Shown piece after piece: positions 1 through 8,648 of a DNA stretch of 64,000 bases (positions within the stretch are counted from its first letter, which is position 1; every line of letters begins with the position of its first letter). The position numbers and the translations under genes are program-made. Origin of the DNA: CAVVIH01 sp963748295 (lineage in GTDB: Bacteria; Acidobacteriota; Vicinamibacteria; Vicinamibacterales; 2-12-FULL-66-21). Below the pieces are notes generated by a model that made no database searches, had not been told where the DNA came from, and saw only the letters and a list, made by a program, of their open reading frames with translations. The stretch is taken from the NCBI GenBank assembly GCA_963748295.1, contig CAVVIH010000007.1, positions 1-64,000 on the forward strand, written 5' to 3'.

Positions 1-1
1 C

Positions 2-1235
2 AGTACCCCCGGCATCGATCGGCTCGCACGGGAAGGCATCCGCTTCACGCGCTACTACTCCGGCAGCACGGTGTGTGCGCCATCGCGCGCGTCGCTGATG
101 ACCGGAATGCACACGGGCCACGGCTGGATCCGTGGCAACGGCGACATCCCGCTTCGCGACGAGGACGTCACGATCGCGATGCTTCTCCGCGATGCCGGCT
201 ACCGAACGGCCGTCATCGGCAAGTACGGCCTTGGCGGGCCGGGGACGACCGGTCAGCCGGACCGCAAAGGCTTCGACTACTCGTTCGGATTCCTCGATCA
301 TCGCCACGCGCACCGGCATACACGGATCATCTCTATCGCAACGCCACCCGCGTCGCCACGGATCCGGATCGCGACTACGTGAACGATCTCTTCACGCACG
401 AGGCCGCTGCGTTCATCTCGCGCGACGACCCGAAGCCGTTCTTCGTGTACCTGAACTACACCGTGCCGCATGCCGAACTGCGCGCGCCCGAAGATTCCAT
501 GGCGCCGCTCCGCGGCAAGTTTCCGGAGAAGCCGTTCGTCAACGAGAAGGCGGACGCGCGTCAGGCCGGCGGAACGATCGACGGCCCGTCGCTCGGCTAT
601 CGATCGCAGCAGGCACCACGCGCAGCGTTCGTGGCCATGATTCAGCGGATGGACCGCGATATCGCCGGGCTGCTCGAACTGCTGGCCAAGCGTCAGATCG
701 ACGGCAACACGCTCGTGATCTTCACCAGCGACAACGGACCGCACCGCGAGGGCGGCGCCGATCCGGCCTTCTTCCAGAGCGCCGGCCCGCTGCGCGGCAT
801 CAAGCGCGACTTGTACGAGGGCGGGATTCGCGTCCCGATGATCGCGCGCTGGACCGGCACGATCCCCGGCGGACACGTCAGCCCTCACCAGTGGGCTCAC
901 TGGGATCTTCTGCCAACGCTCGCCGAGTTGACGGGCGCCAGGACGCCGCAGGGCATCGACGGCTTGTCCATGTCCCGCGCACTCCGCGGCCAGCAGCAAC
1001 CCGGTCACGACTTCCTGTACTGGGAGTTCCACGAGCGTGGCTTCCAGCAGGCCGTCCGCATGGGCGATTGGAAGGCGGTACAACCGCGAAAGACGCGCCG
1101 TTGGAGCTCTACGACCGGCGTGACGATCCGCTGGAGGCCGATAATCGGGCAGCACGAAACACGGACGTGATCGCCAGGATCGAGAAGTATCTCGAGAGCG
1201 CGCGCACGGATTCGGCTCGCTGGCCTGTCAAGTAA
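2..1235 (+). CDS. Sulfatase, 5'-truncated, two frameshifts
   Basis: This is a type I sulfatase that hydrolyses sulfate esters, probably exported. The formylglycine signature C-A-P-S-R, followed by ASLMTGMHTGH, lies at about 74-120, and the conserved TSDNGPH metal-site motif lies near 725-745. The N-terminus runs off the window, so perhaps 30-40 residues and any signal peptide are missing. Reading starts in frame 2, moves to frame 1 near 317 (DHRHAHRHYTDHLYRN is restored by one added base), and to frame 3 near 1080 so that LELYDRRDDPLEADN can be read before the stop. The two single-base losses leave all motifs intact, which favours sequencing error over decay. Maturation needs a formylglycine-generating enzyme, which is not in the window. 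Confidence 0.85.
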
Positions 1236-1425
1236 CTGCTCGTAGCACGTAGCTCTGCCTTTCCGGCAAAGAGCGCCATCATGGATTCCGACACCGCAGC
1301 CGTTGACCGACGCGTCACGCGCAAGAAAAACTGAAGGGAGCCTGCGGGTTGCCTTAGACTTCCTCGTCCGCCCGCCACCGTCTTTCACCTGCGGGTGTGA
1401 GGTCCTTTACCCAGGGAGGCAACCC

Positions 1426-2673
1426 ATGAATCCACATACTCAAACCGCACGTTGGTGCGATCGACGGGCCGCTTGCTGGAGCACTGTGAGGCGCCCGACG
1501 ATTCTGGCGACAGCGGCAATTGCGCTGCTCCTGGGGCAGAACCCCACCGCCGTCGCACTTGTGAGCTTTGAGACCGTCGTCGCCGGTGGCGCTCACACCT
1601 GCGCCCTCACAGCGGGTGGCACGGCGTACTGCTGGGGCCGCGGGGAGAGCGGGCAACTGGGAGTGCCATCTCCGTCAAGTACGCTGCTTGACCGATGCAG
1701 GGCCCTACTCCTGCAGCATGGTCCCGGTCCTGGTTGGCGGTGGACTCACGTTTGAGAAGCTGGCCGGGGGCGGCGCGCACACCTGCGCGCTTAACGAGCG
1801 ACGGGACGGCGTATTGCTGGGGGAATAATGTGTACGGGCAGCTGGGCGACAACTCCACGACCAATCGGAATGCGCCGGTGCAGGTCGCGAGGCGGCCTCA
1901 AGTTCGCCCGTATCGACGCGGGAGCAGCGCATACCTGTGCGTTGACGAGCGCGGGAATGGCCTACTGCTGGGGGCGTAACAATCGGGGCCAACTCGGTGA
2001 CGGGTCGACGACGGACAGCACTGTACCTGTCGCCGTGACGGGGGCCTTACCTTCGACGCGATTGCGGCGGGCGGGTTCTCCATCGGCCATACCTGCGGGC
2101 TCACCATCTTGGAGCCGCCTATTGCTGGGGCGATAACGAGCGCGGCCAGCTGGGCACCGGCACATCGGATCTGAACGCGCATGCCTTCCCAGCCCCGGTT
2201 TCTGGCGGCCTTGTGTTTGAGGGGTGACGGCCGGCCTTGGTAGACACAGCTGCGGACGAACCGCGGTGGGAAAGGCCTACTGCTGGGGTGAAAACACCTA
2301 TGGTGCGTTGGGGAATCGGTCCAGGAAGGACAGCGCGGTTCCGGTTGCGGTCGCTGGCAAACGCAAATTCGAGCAGTTGGTCGCTGGCGGGTTTATCGGA
2401 CATACCTGCGCGGTCATCGGCAGTGGTGCCGGCTACTGCTGGGGAGAGAACGAGAAGGGCCAGGTCGGTGATGGAACGACGAGAGACAGGATGATGCCAA
2501 GGGCCGTGTCGGGCGGTCTTGCATTCCTCAGCATCGATGCAGGTTTCCGCCACACCTGCGGCCGCGCCGACACTGGCACTGTGTACTGCTGGGGCTCCAA
2601 CGGGGCCGGCCAACTCGGCAACAACACAAACAGTCTGAGCAAGGTGCCGGCAAAGGTCTTAGGACAGCCTTAA
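1426..2673 (+). pseudogene. RCC1-repeat secreted protein, multiply frameshifted
   Basis: This is an RCC1-like beta-propeller protein, probably secreted. A clear ribosome site (GGGAGG) precedes the ATG, and the N-terminus carries a basic stretch followed by a hydrophobic segment (ILATAAIALLL). At least six repeats of the type HTCALT-G-AYCWG-N-GQLGDGTT can be read, but only by switching frame at least five times between about 1670 and 2225. From 2224 to the stop the frame is clean. The repeat units and the GGGG runs of the recurrent CWG motif would favour assembly errors, but true decay is equally possible here because the shifts are so dense. The molecular role is unknown; bacterial RCC1 proteins are usually surface or secreted repeat proteins. 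Confidence 0.7.
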
Positions 2674-2715
2674 CACCTCCGATGTTGCAACTCATTCTGG
2701 GATCCACAGCGCGCG

Positions 2716-3381
2716 TCAGCCTTGCCGGCTCACCATGAAGTTGATCCAGATCGGGGCGAAGGGGGACGTGCAGCCCTTCGACACGGGATAGTCCCGATAG
2801 ATTCCCAACTTCTCGCCGATGGCGATGGCCCGCTTGCGGTGTTTGGGGAAGTGGATTCCGATCGCCGCAAGAGTATTGTTCATCGTCCACTGCACTTCCG
2901 GATCGGCGCTCGCCATTTCGGACTCGATGCGATCCAGCAGCGCCGGGAGATCGAGCCCGTCCGGACTCTTCGCGACCCGCTCCGCGGTGAGGTCCCATCC
3001 GGCGCGGGCCGCCCAGCGGTCGTCCGTGGCCATCCATTCCTGGCGAAGCGTCTCCTTGTCGGGGTGCTGCCTGACGACATAGGCGATGAGCCAGTCCGCC
3101 ACGCGCACAAAGGCAACGGACCGCACCATCCGATCCATCTCGTCGGCGGACAGTTTCTTGGGCTGGATCAGGAGCGTGGCCAGGAACTGGGCGTCGACGT
3201 TCCCGGTCTCCCAGAGCGACAGCGCCAGCGGATGGTCGGTCCGGATCTTTTTCGCCAGCACCCGGATGTCGCCGAGACTGACGCCGAACTGATTGTCGCC
3301 GGCGCCGCTCTTGGCGTTCTGCGCCCGCACCTTCGCGTTGCCGAGCGCTTTGAGCTGCTTGAGAGTTTCCTTGAGGGTCAT
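2716..3381 (-). CDS. AlkD-like DNA alkylation repair protein
   Basis: This 221-residue protein resembles the HEAT-repeat DNA alkylation repair family (AlkD/COG4912), whose studied members are glycosylases removing alkylated purines. Family-like stretches include ADWLIAYVV, WTMNNTLAAIGIHFP and the C-terminal YPVSKGCTSPFAPIWI. The length fits the family. I start it at the ATG at 3381 (MTLKETLKQL), because the reading frame upstream of this is the tRNA-Leu gene and not protein. It is transcribed in the same direction as the tRNA and begins 18 bp after it, so the two may share a transcript. The assignment to the family is strong; the exact substrate is not visible. Confidence 0.85.
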   Translation of the reverse strand: MTLKETLKQLKALGNAKVRAQNAKSGAGDNQFGVSLGDIRVLAKKIRTDHPLALSLWETGNVDAQFLATLLIQPKKLSADEMDRMVRSVAFVRVADWLIAYVVRQHPDKETLRQEWMATDDRWAARAGWDLTAERVAKSPDGLDLPALLDRIESEMASADPEVQWTMNNTLAAIGIHFPKHRKRAIAIGEKLGIYRDYPVSKGCTSPFAPIWINFMVSRQG

Positions 3382-3399
3382 GGTTGTGATTCTAGGTAT

Positions 3400-3486
3400 T
3401 GGTGCCGGGGGTGGGGATCGAACCCACACGGCCTTACGGCCACGGAATTTTAAGTCCCGAGCGTCTGCCAGTTCCGCCACCCCGGC
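3400..3486 (-). tRNA. tRNA-Leu (anticodon UAA)
   Basis: The minus strand folds as a class II tRNA. The acceptor stem GCCGGGG pairs perfectly with CCCCGGC, followed by the discriminator A and an encoded CCA. The T arm contains GGTTCGATCC, and a variable arm of the length expected for leucine (GTGGCCGTAAGGCC) is present. The anticodon loop CTTAAAA places UAA at 3452-3450, reading UUA codons. The D arm contains GGCAGACGC. Read as protein, this gene gives the well-known false peptide GVAELADARDLK. Confidence 0.97.
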
Positions 3487-3545
3487 TCGACACATTGTAC
3501 GCGCCCCCGTGCACTGCGGTAAGCTGCGCCAACAGGAGCTGCAAC

Positions 3546-4019
3546 ATGAGATTCACCGTCCTCGCGATCCCAGCGATCCTCCTTCTTGCCACGGGACCGA
3601 TTCACGCCCAGCCGCCCGATACAAAGCAGATGGGCGCGGCGCTGGGCAAGGCGTTCGCCGAATTGAGCGGCTGGATTCTGAAGTCGGCGGAAATGGTGCC
3701 TGCCGACAAGTATTCGTACAAGCCCGTCGCCACCGTGCGCACGTTCGGCGAGCAGCTCGGCCACATCGCCGATGGGAGCAACTACTACTGCGGACGCGCC
3801 GCCGGTAAGAAGGTCGAGTGGTCGGACGCGAACGCAACCGGCAAGACGGACAAGGCGACGATCGTCCCCAAGCTGAAAGAGGCGCTCAACGCGTGCGCCG
3901 CCGCCCATGAAAGCGGCCAGCTCGGCATGCTGATCCAGAATTACGGACACACGAACCTGCACTACGGCAACATCGTCACATATCTGCGCATGCTGGGGCT
4001 CGTCCCGCCATCCAGCTAG
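3546..4019 (+). CDS. DinB-family protein with signal peptide
   Basis: This 157-residue protein has a typical signal peptide (LAIPAILLLATGPIHA, cleavage expected after HAQ), followed by a DinB four-helix bundle. The family's metal-binding histidines are probably represented by GHIADGSNYYCG near residue 80 and HTNLHYGNIVTYLRMLGL near the C-terminus. DinB proteins are putative metal-dependent transferases or hydrolases, and many exported acidobacterial members have no known substrate. The start is the ATG directly before the hydrophobic leader; a longer frame upstream runs through the antisense of the tRNA and is rejected. Confidence 0.85.
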   Translation: MRFTVLAIPAILLLATGPIHAQPPDTKQMGAALGKAFAELSGWILKSAEMVPADKYSYKPVATVRTFGEQLGHIADGSNYYCGRAAGKKVEWSDANATGKTDKATIVPKLKEALNACAAAHESGQLGMLIQNYGHTNLHYGNIVTYLRMLGLVPPSS

Positions 4020-4135
4020 AGAAATCGGGCCGGTCAGCCCGGACCGGCCAAACAATTCGACGAATGCAGCGTCTTACTCATGACGGTCGTCGTGTCGCCA
4101 GGCACGCGCGAACTGGGTCATCATAGACACTGACG

Positions 4136-4447
4136 ATGACGAACCTCCCGATTGCCTGCTCGCTGCCGCCTGGAGAACTGGGCGCGCGCGGGGACGAACT
4201 GCTGACCGGACTCGTGACTCACGCGCTCGAGCGGCAGGAACTGCCACACGGATACCGGTTCCGGTTCGGCCCCAACGAGGAGCTGCTGCTCCGCATCGCC
4301 GGCGCGATCAACGCCGAGCGCCAGTGCTGCCGGTTCCTGACCTTCCAGATCACGACCGAGGCAGACAGAGGCCCGATTTGGCTGGAGGTCACCGGGCCTG
4401 CCGGCACGCGTGCGTTCCTCGACGAGCTGCTCAACGGGCCATCATGA
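4136..4447 (+). CDS. Small conserved protein with ERQCCRF motif
   Basis: This 103-residue soluble protein has no assigned function that I can name. The recognisable core is LPHGYRFRF, then INAERQCCRFLTFQI, then WLEVTGPAGTRAFL. Proteins of this look, with the paired cysteines in a helix after a Glu-Arg, are in my recollection often found beside mercury or metal resistance genes, and the paired cysteines would suit thiol-metal binding. The next genes on the same strand are MOSC, LspA and a CC-containing membrane protein, supporting a metal-linked cluster. The stop codon is immediately followed by a heptamer array. The metal role is inference. Confidence 0.6.
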   Translation: MTNLPIACSLPPGELGARGDELLTGLVTHALERQELPHGYRFRFGPNEELLLRIAGAINAERQCCRFLTFQITTEADRGPIWLEVTGPAGTRAFLDELLNGPS

Positions 4448-4475
4448 GGGCGCTGGGCGTTGGGCGTTGGGCGCT
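4448..4475. repeat. Heptamer tandem array GGGCGYT x4
   Basis: Exactly four contiguous 7-bp units (GGGCGCT, GGGCGTT, GGGCGTT, GGGCGCT) start at the base after the TGA of the upstream gene. The array ends 12 bp before the proposed TTG start of the MOSC gene. It is one of nine period-7 arrays in this window and has no inverted partner. Confidence 0.9.
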
Positions 4476-4487
4476 TGGAGTGCGCAC

Positions 4488-5141
4488 TTGAAAGTCCTAT
4501 CCGTGAACGTAGGCGAGCCGCGCGACGTCCTGTCGCATGGCAAGATCGTTCGGACCGGCATCTTCAAGTCACCTGTCGCTGGCCCCGTGCGCGCGCGGCG
4601 ACTGAACCTCGACGGTGACGAACAGGCGGATCTGGAGGTCCACGGCGGCCAGGACAAGGCGGTTTACGTCTATCCCTCCGAGCACTACGCATTCTGGCGT
4701 CAGGAACTGCCGGGTATCGAGTTCCCGTGGGGCATGTTCGGCGAGAACCTGACGATGGAGGGGCTGGTCGAGGCGGACGTGCGAATCGGCGATCGGTTCG
4801 CGATCGGATCCGCGGAATTCATCGCGACGCAGCCGCGAATGCCCTGTTACAAGCTCGGCATCCGCTTCGATCGGCCGGACATGGTCAAGCGGTTCCTCCA
4901 CAGCGGGCGCACCGGCTGGTACCTCGCTGTCGTCACGGAAGGCCACCTCGCCGCGGGCGACGAGGTGTCGCGCACCGCACGGAGCGGCGGACGCCTGACG
5001 ATCGCGCACGTCGCGAGCCTCTATAGCGGTGCGATATCGGACGAACAGCTGATGCGCGAGGCGTCGGAGCTCGACGCGTTGCCGGAAGGCTGGCGCGATT
5101 ATTTTCGCCGGCGACTTACACGAGGGACCGTCCGCGGATGA
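4488..5141 (+). CDS. MOSC-domain protein, YiiM-like
   Basis: This is a MOSC-domain protein of the YiiM type; such proteins act in molybdenum-cofactor-dependent reduction of N-hydroxylated compounds or as sulfur carriers. Visible hallmarks are VHGGQDKAVYVYPSEHY, GMFGENLTMEGL and the cysteine motif QPRMPCYKLGIRF, whose Cys is the proposed cofactor or sulfur ligand. I choose the TTG at 4488 (MKVLSVNVG), since the in-frame ATG at 4410 would add residues translated from the heptamer array and overlap the previous gene. Its stop overlaps the start of lspA in ATGA, indicating translational coupling. Confidence 0.8.
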   Translation: MKVLSVNVGEPRDVLSHGKIVRTGIFKSPVAGPVRARRLNLDGDEQADLEVHGGQDKAVYVYPSEHYAFWRQELPGIEFPWGMFGENLTMEGLVEADVRIGDRFAIGSAEFIATQPRMPCYKLGIRFDRPDMVKRFLHSGRTGWYLAVVTEGHLAAGDEVSRTARSGGRLTIAHVASLYSGAISDEQLMREASELDALPEGWRDYFRRRLTRGTVRG

Positions 5142-5656
5142 CCAGACTAGCCGTACAAATCGTGCTCGCCTCTGCCATCGTCTTCACCATCGGCTGCGAT
5201 CATGCGACCAAGCACATCGCTACGACCAGGCTCGCGGGAATGGCGACGCAGTCGTTCCTCGGCGACACGATCCGGCTCCAATACGCGGAGAACCCCGGGG
5301 GCTTCCTCAGCCTCGGCGCGGATCTGCCGCCGGCGTTCCGCACCGGCGTGTTCACGGTCGGCACCGGCATCGCGCTGCTGGCGCTGACGATCGCCGCGCT
5401 GCGCCTGCGCTGGACCGGCTGGCCGCTCGTCGGCTTGACGCTCTTCGTCGCCGGAGGCGCGTCGAACTGGATGGACCGGGTCGCCCGCGGCAGCGTGGTG
5501 GACTTCATCAACGTCGGCATCGGCGACCTGCGAACCGGCATCTTCAATGTCGCCGACATGGCCCTGATGATCGGCGTGATCATCGTCGTCATCGCGGAGG
5601 TGCGCCGCATTGTCGGCACCGAGCCTGACACGCCGCCGCCGCAGGCCCCCGATTGA
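5138..5656 (+). CDS. lspA: Signal peptidase II (lipoprotein signal peptidase)
   Basis: This 172-residue inner-membrane aspartic protease removes signal peptides from prolipoproteins. Four hydrophobic segments are visible. The conserved ENPGGFLSLG loop is present, as are both catalytic aspartate regions, ASNWMDRV...VVDFI and FNVADMAL. The gene starts inside the MOSC stop codon (4-bp overlap). The setting next to MOSC and a CC membrane protein, away from ileS, suggests an accessory paralogue of the kind seen in metal-resistance operons; this is inference from context. A housekeeping role cannot be excluded. Confidence 0.85.
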   Translation: MTRLAVQIVLASAIVFTIGCDHATKHIATTRLAGMATQSFLGDTIRLQYAENPGGFLSLGADLPPAFRTGVFTVGTGIALLALTIAALRLRWTGWPLVGLTLFVAGGASNWMDRVARGSVVDFINVGIGDLRTGIFNVADMALMIGVIIVVIAEVRRIVGTEPDTPPPQAPD

Positions 5657-5717
5657 CGGCTGACGGATCCTCGCCGGGCGTCTTCCGCCTCACACGTTGG
5701 GCTGAACCGTAACCCTC

Positions 5718-6047
5718 ATGAAGCACACCGAGAAGCTCGCACCCCTCGCCGCCGCCGTCACCGCGTTGACGACGATGGCGTGCTGCCTGCCGATGGGATT
5801 GGCGGCGGCCGCCGCGACGGCCGGATTGAGCACGATTGCCACGGCGTATCAGCGGTACTTCCTCGCCGCCTCCGGCGTGATGCTCGCAGTCGGCCTCGTT
5901 CAGTTGCGCAGCACCGGCCGGTCGTGCGCGAGACGAGACTATTCCTCGCTGATCGTCTACTGCCTCGCCACCGTTATCGTGATACTCGTGGCGTTCTTCC
6001 CGCAGACCGTCGCGGGAGTGATGGCGGGTCACTTCTTCGCGGGCTGA
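5718..6047 (+). CDS. Small membrane protein with CC pair, MerT/MerC-like
   Basis: This 109-residue protein has about three transmembrane segments: one around residues 10-35, one around 47-65 and one near 80-100. The first segment carries a vicinal cysteine pair in TTMACCLPMGL, and further cysteines follow at GRSCAR and VYCLA. A Cys-Cys pair in the first helix is typical of the MerT/MerC class of Hg(II) uptake proteins, but similarity is not strong enough for a firm name. Its 3' end overlaps the convergent kinase gene by 19 bp. It follows lspA by 61 bp on the same strand. Confidence 0.55.
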   Translation: MKHTEKLAPLAAAVTALTTMACCLPMGLAAAAATAGLSTIATAYQRYFLAASGVMLAVGLVQLRSTGRSCARRDYSSLIVYCLATVIVILVAFFPQTVAGVMAGHFFAG

Positions 6048-8622
6048 AGGAGCCAGATCTCGTCCGAGACGTGCACCGCGTTGGTGACCGCGAGCCGGCG
6101 GCCGTCCGGAAACACCGCAAAGGGATGATTCGATCCGATGAACCTGACGTTGCTCAGCGTCCGCACGTGCGATCCGTCGAGCGACACCTGGCGAATCTCC
6201 TGATCGCCGCCGGGGCCGAGCGCAACGAACCCGATCGTCTTGCCATCCGGCCACCACACCGGCCATCCGCCTTCGTTGGTCAGCCGGTGCTCTCCCGTGC
6301 CGTCGGCGTTGATGACGAAGATGCCGCCCGAGTAGCCCCGGTTCGCTGAAAAAGCCAGGCGCGTTCCGTCAGGCGACCATCGCGCGACCGTTCCAGGCGA
6401 TGCGGTCAGCTTGCGCGGCTGGCCGCCGCCCGACGGCGCCAGGTAGATCCGCTCCGCGTCGCTTTCGCTGATGGTGAACGCCACCTGTTTGCCGTCTGGA
6501 GATGGATCGGGAAACGCCTGCGACGCATCGACATCGAACGAGAGCATCATCGGCGGGCCGCCGCCCGGCGGCACCCGTCCAATCCGCCGCGGCGAGTCCC
6601 AGGTGTGAAACCAGAATCGATCCGTCGGGCGCATAGCGCGGGTAGACCTCGCCCGCCTCGCTCGACGTCAGGCGTTTCGCTTCTCCGCCAGCCACGGGCA
6701 TCGACCAGATGTGCCAGTTGCCATCGACCTCTCCCCTGCTGAATGCGATCTCCTGACTGTCCTTCGAAATCGCCGGCCCCCAGAGGAAGGGCGAGTGCGT
6801 CAAGATCGTCTGCACCGCGGTGCCCGAGACGTCGGCGAGCTCGAGCGTGTTGCGCCACCGCGAGTTCACGAACGCGACGGCTCCATCCGCCGCGACGCTC
6901 GGCGATTCGTCAGGGCCCGGCCCCGTGGTGAGACGAACCGGTGCGCCGCCGCCAAGCGGCAGGAGCCAGATGTTCGTCGCGCCGCCGCGGTTCGACGCGT
7001 GGACGATGCCGCGTCCATCGGCGGTATACATGGGCGCGTCCGAGTAAGTCGATCGCAGGTTCGGTGATCGAGCGCCGCGGCGCTGCCGCCGTCCGCGGCG
7101 ACGTCCCAGATCTCGCCGGCGACGCCTCCCGTGCCGCGCACGATCGTCGATCTGGCCTGACGGTCGGGGGACCACGCGGGACTGCGCATGAACGGATAGG
7201 TGCTGTCGGCCGCGAGGATCACGTGCGCGTCCGAGCCGTCGACACTGGACACCGTCAGCTCCGACGGCCCGGCGCCGCCGCCTCGGCGGCAGGTAGCCGA
7301 GCTTTGCGCCGTCCGCCGACCACGCCGGCTACGCCGCACCGGGAATGGCCGCCCGACGTCCCCGCCGAGCGCGGGCAGGATCCTGATCTCGGCCGATGTG
7401 TTCGCCTGCGGATCGCGCCGCGTGAACGCAATGCACTCGCCGTCGGGCGAGAACTTCGGCGACTCTTCGCGCGCCTCGTCGTTCGTCAGCTGAACCCTCG
7501 CGCCGCCGGCGACGCGGCCGACTAGAGATCGGTCCGGCCCGGCTGGAGCTCGGCGACATAGGCGAGCATGCGTCCGTCGGACGAAAGCGTCGGGTCGAAC
7601 GTCTGATACGGCGTACGACACGATTTGCGTCAGCTGACCGGCCTTGAGCAGCCCGGCCCAGTCCGGAAGATCCCTCGTGCGCGAGCGATAGGTCCACGCC
7701 CCAGGCCGGCGAGCGCGACGAGCGCCGCGGCAATGGCAATGACGGTCCAGGAGCGGACCGCGTCCTGGCGCCTCGAGCCGGCGCCACGCAGCGCGCCCGA
7801 CTGCATGGCGTCGAGCGCCGCCCGTATTTCGCCGGCACGCTGGTAGCGCTGCGCCGGATCCTTCGCCAGGCATCGCTGGATGATTGCGCGAAGCGATCGG
7901 CGGCACGTGCGCCGGCAAACGCCCGCGGCGGGCTTCGAAGGATCGCCGCGGTCAGCCTCGAACTCGTTGCGCCCGCTGAATGGCAGCTCGCCGGTCGCGA
8001 TCTCGCAGAGCATGACGCCGAGCGCCCAGATGTCGCTGCGCGCGTCCGCCTGTCGCCGAGCAGCACCTCAGGCGCGACATACGCGAGCGTGCGCGAAGGC
8101 GGTGGCGCTGCGGCCGTCGATGACTTCGTGACGGTTTCTCCGTCGGAGTCGAGGTCAGCGTGCGCCGCGCGATGCCGAAGTCGAGCACCTTCGACCCCTG
8201 ATCCGGTTGACGGCAACGTTGGCGGACTTCAGATCGCGATGGATGACGCCGCGATCGTGCGCGTGCGCGAGCGCGTCGGCGATCTGCGCGCCGAGGCGGA
8301 CGACGGCTTCGACCGGCAGGCCGTCTGGCGGGAGGATCTCCGACAGCAGGCGGCCGGCGACGAACTCCATGACGATGAACGCATGGCCGTTCGCTTCTCC
8401 GACCTCGTAGACGGTGCAGATGTTGGAGTGGGTCAGGTGCGACGCGGCGCGCGCCTCGTCGATCAGGCGCGCCCGATCCTCGGGACTGACCTTGCCGCCG
8501 CCGACGACCTTGATGGCGACCGTCCGATGGAGCTTCTCGTCGTGCGCGCGATAGACGACGCCCATGCCGCCGGCGCCGAGACGCGCCTCGATCCGGTAGT
8601 GGCCGAGCGTCTCACCAACCAT
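6029..8622 (-). pseudogene. Ser/Thr kinase with PD40 propeller, many frameshifts
   Basis: The inferred product is a membrane kinase of about 860 residues. A Hanks-type kinase domain comes first (GHYRIEARLGAGGMGVVYRA, VAIKVV, VIHRDLKSANV, VLDFGIA, YVAPEVLLGD). A transmembrane helix follows (WTVIAIAAALVALAGL), and then a TolB/PD40 beta-propeller with repeats such as FSPDGECIAF, WSPDGTRLAFSANRG and WPDGKTIGFVAL. Catalytic residues of the kinase are intact, but at least ten frame changes occur between about 8205 and 6600. The last 600 bases and first 400 are clean. It is either a decaying paralogue or a stretch of poor sequence. It lies 26 bp after the other kinase gene, so the two were probably co-transcribed. 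Confidence 0.75.
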
Positions 8623-8648
8623 TGCGGAGGAGGTTCACACCAAGAGGA

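Noticed and set aside
3382..3495. N-terminal extension of the AlkD-like protein (GVAELADARDLKFRG)
   Set aside because: This is the translated tRNA-Leu gene, a known annotation artefact.
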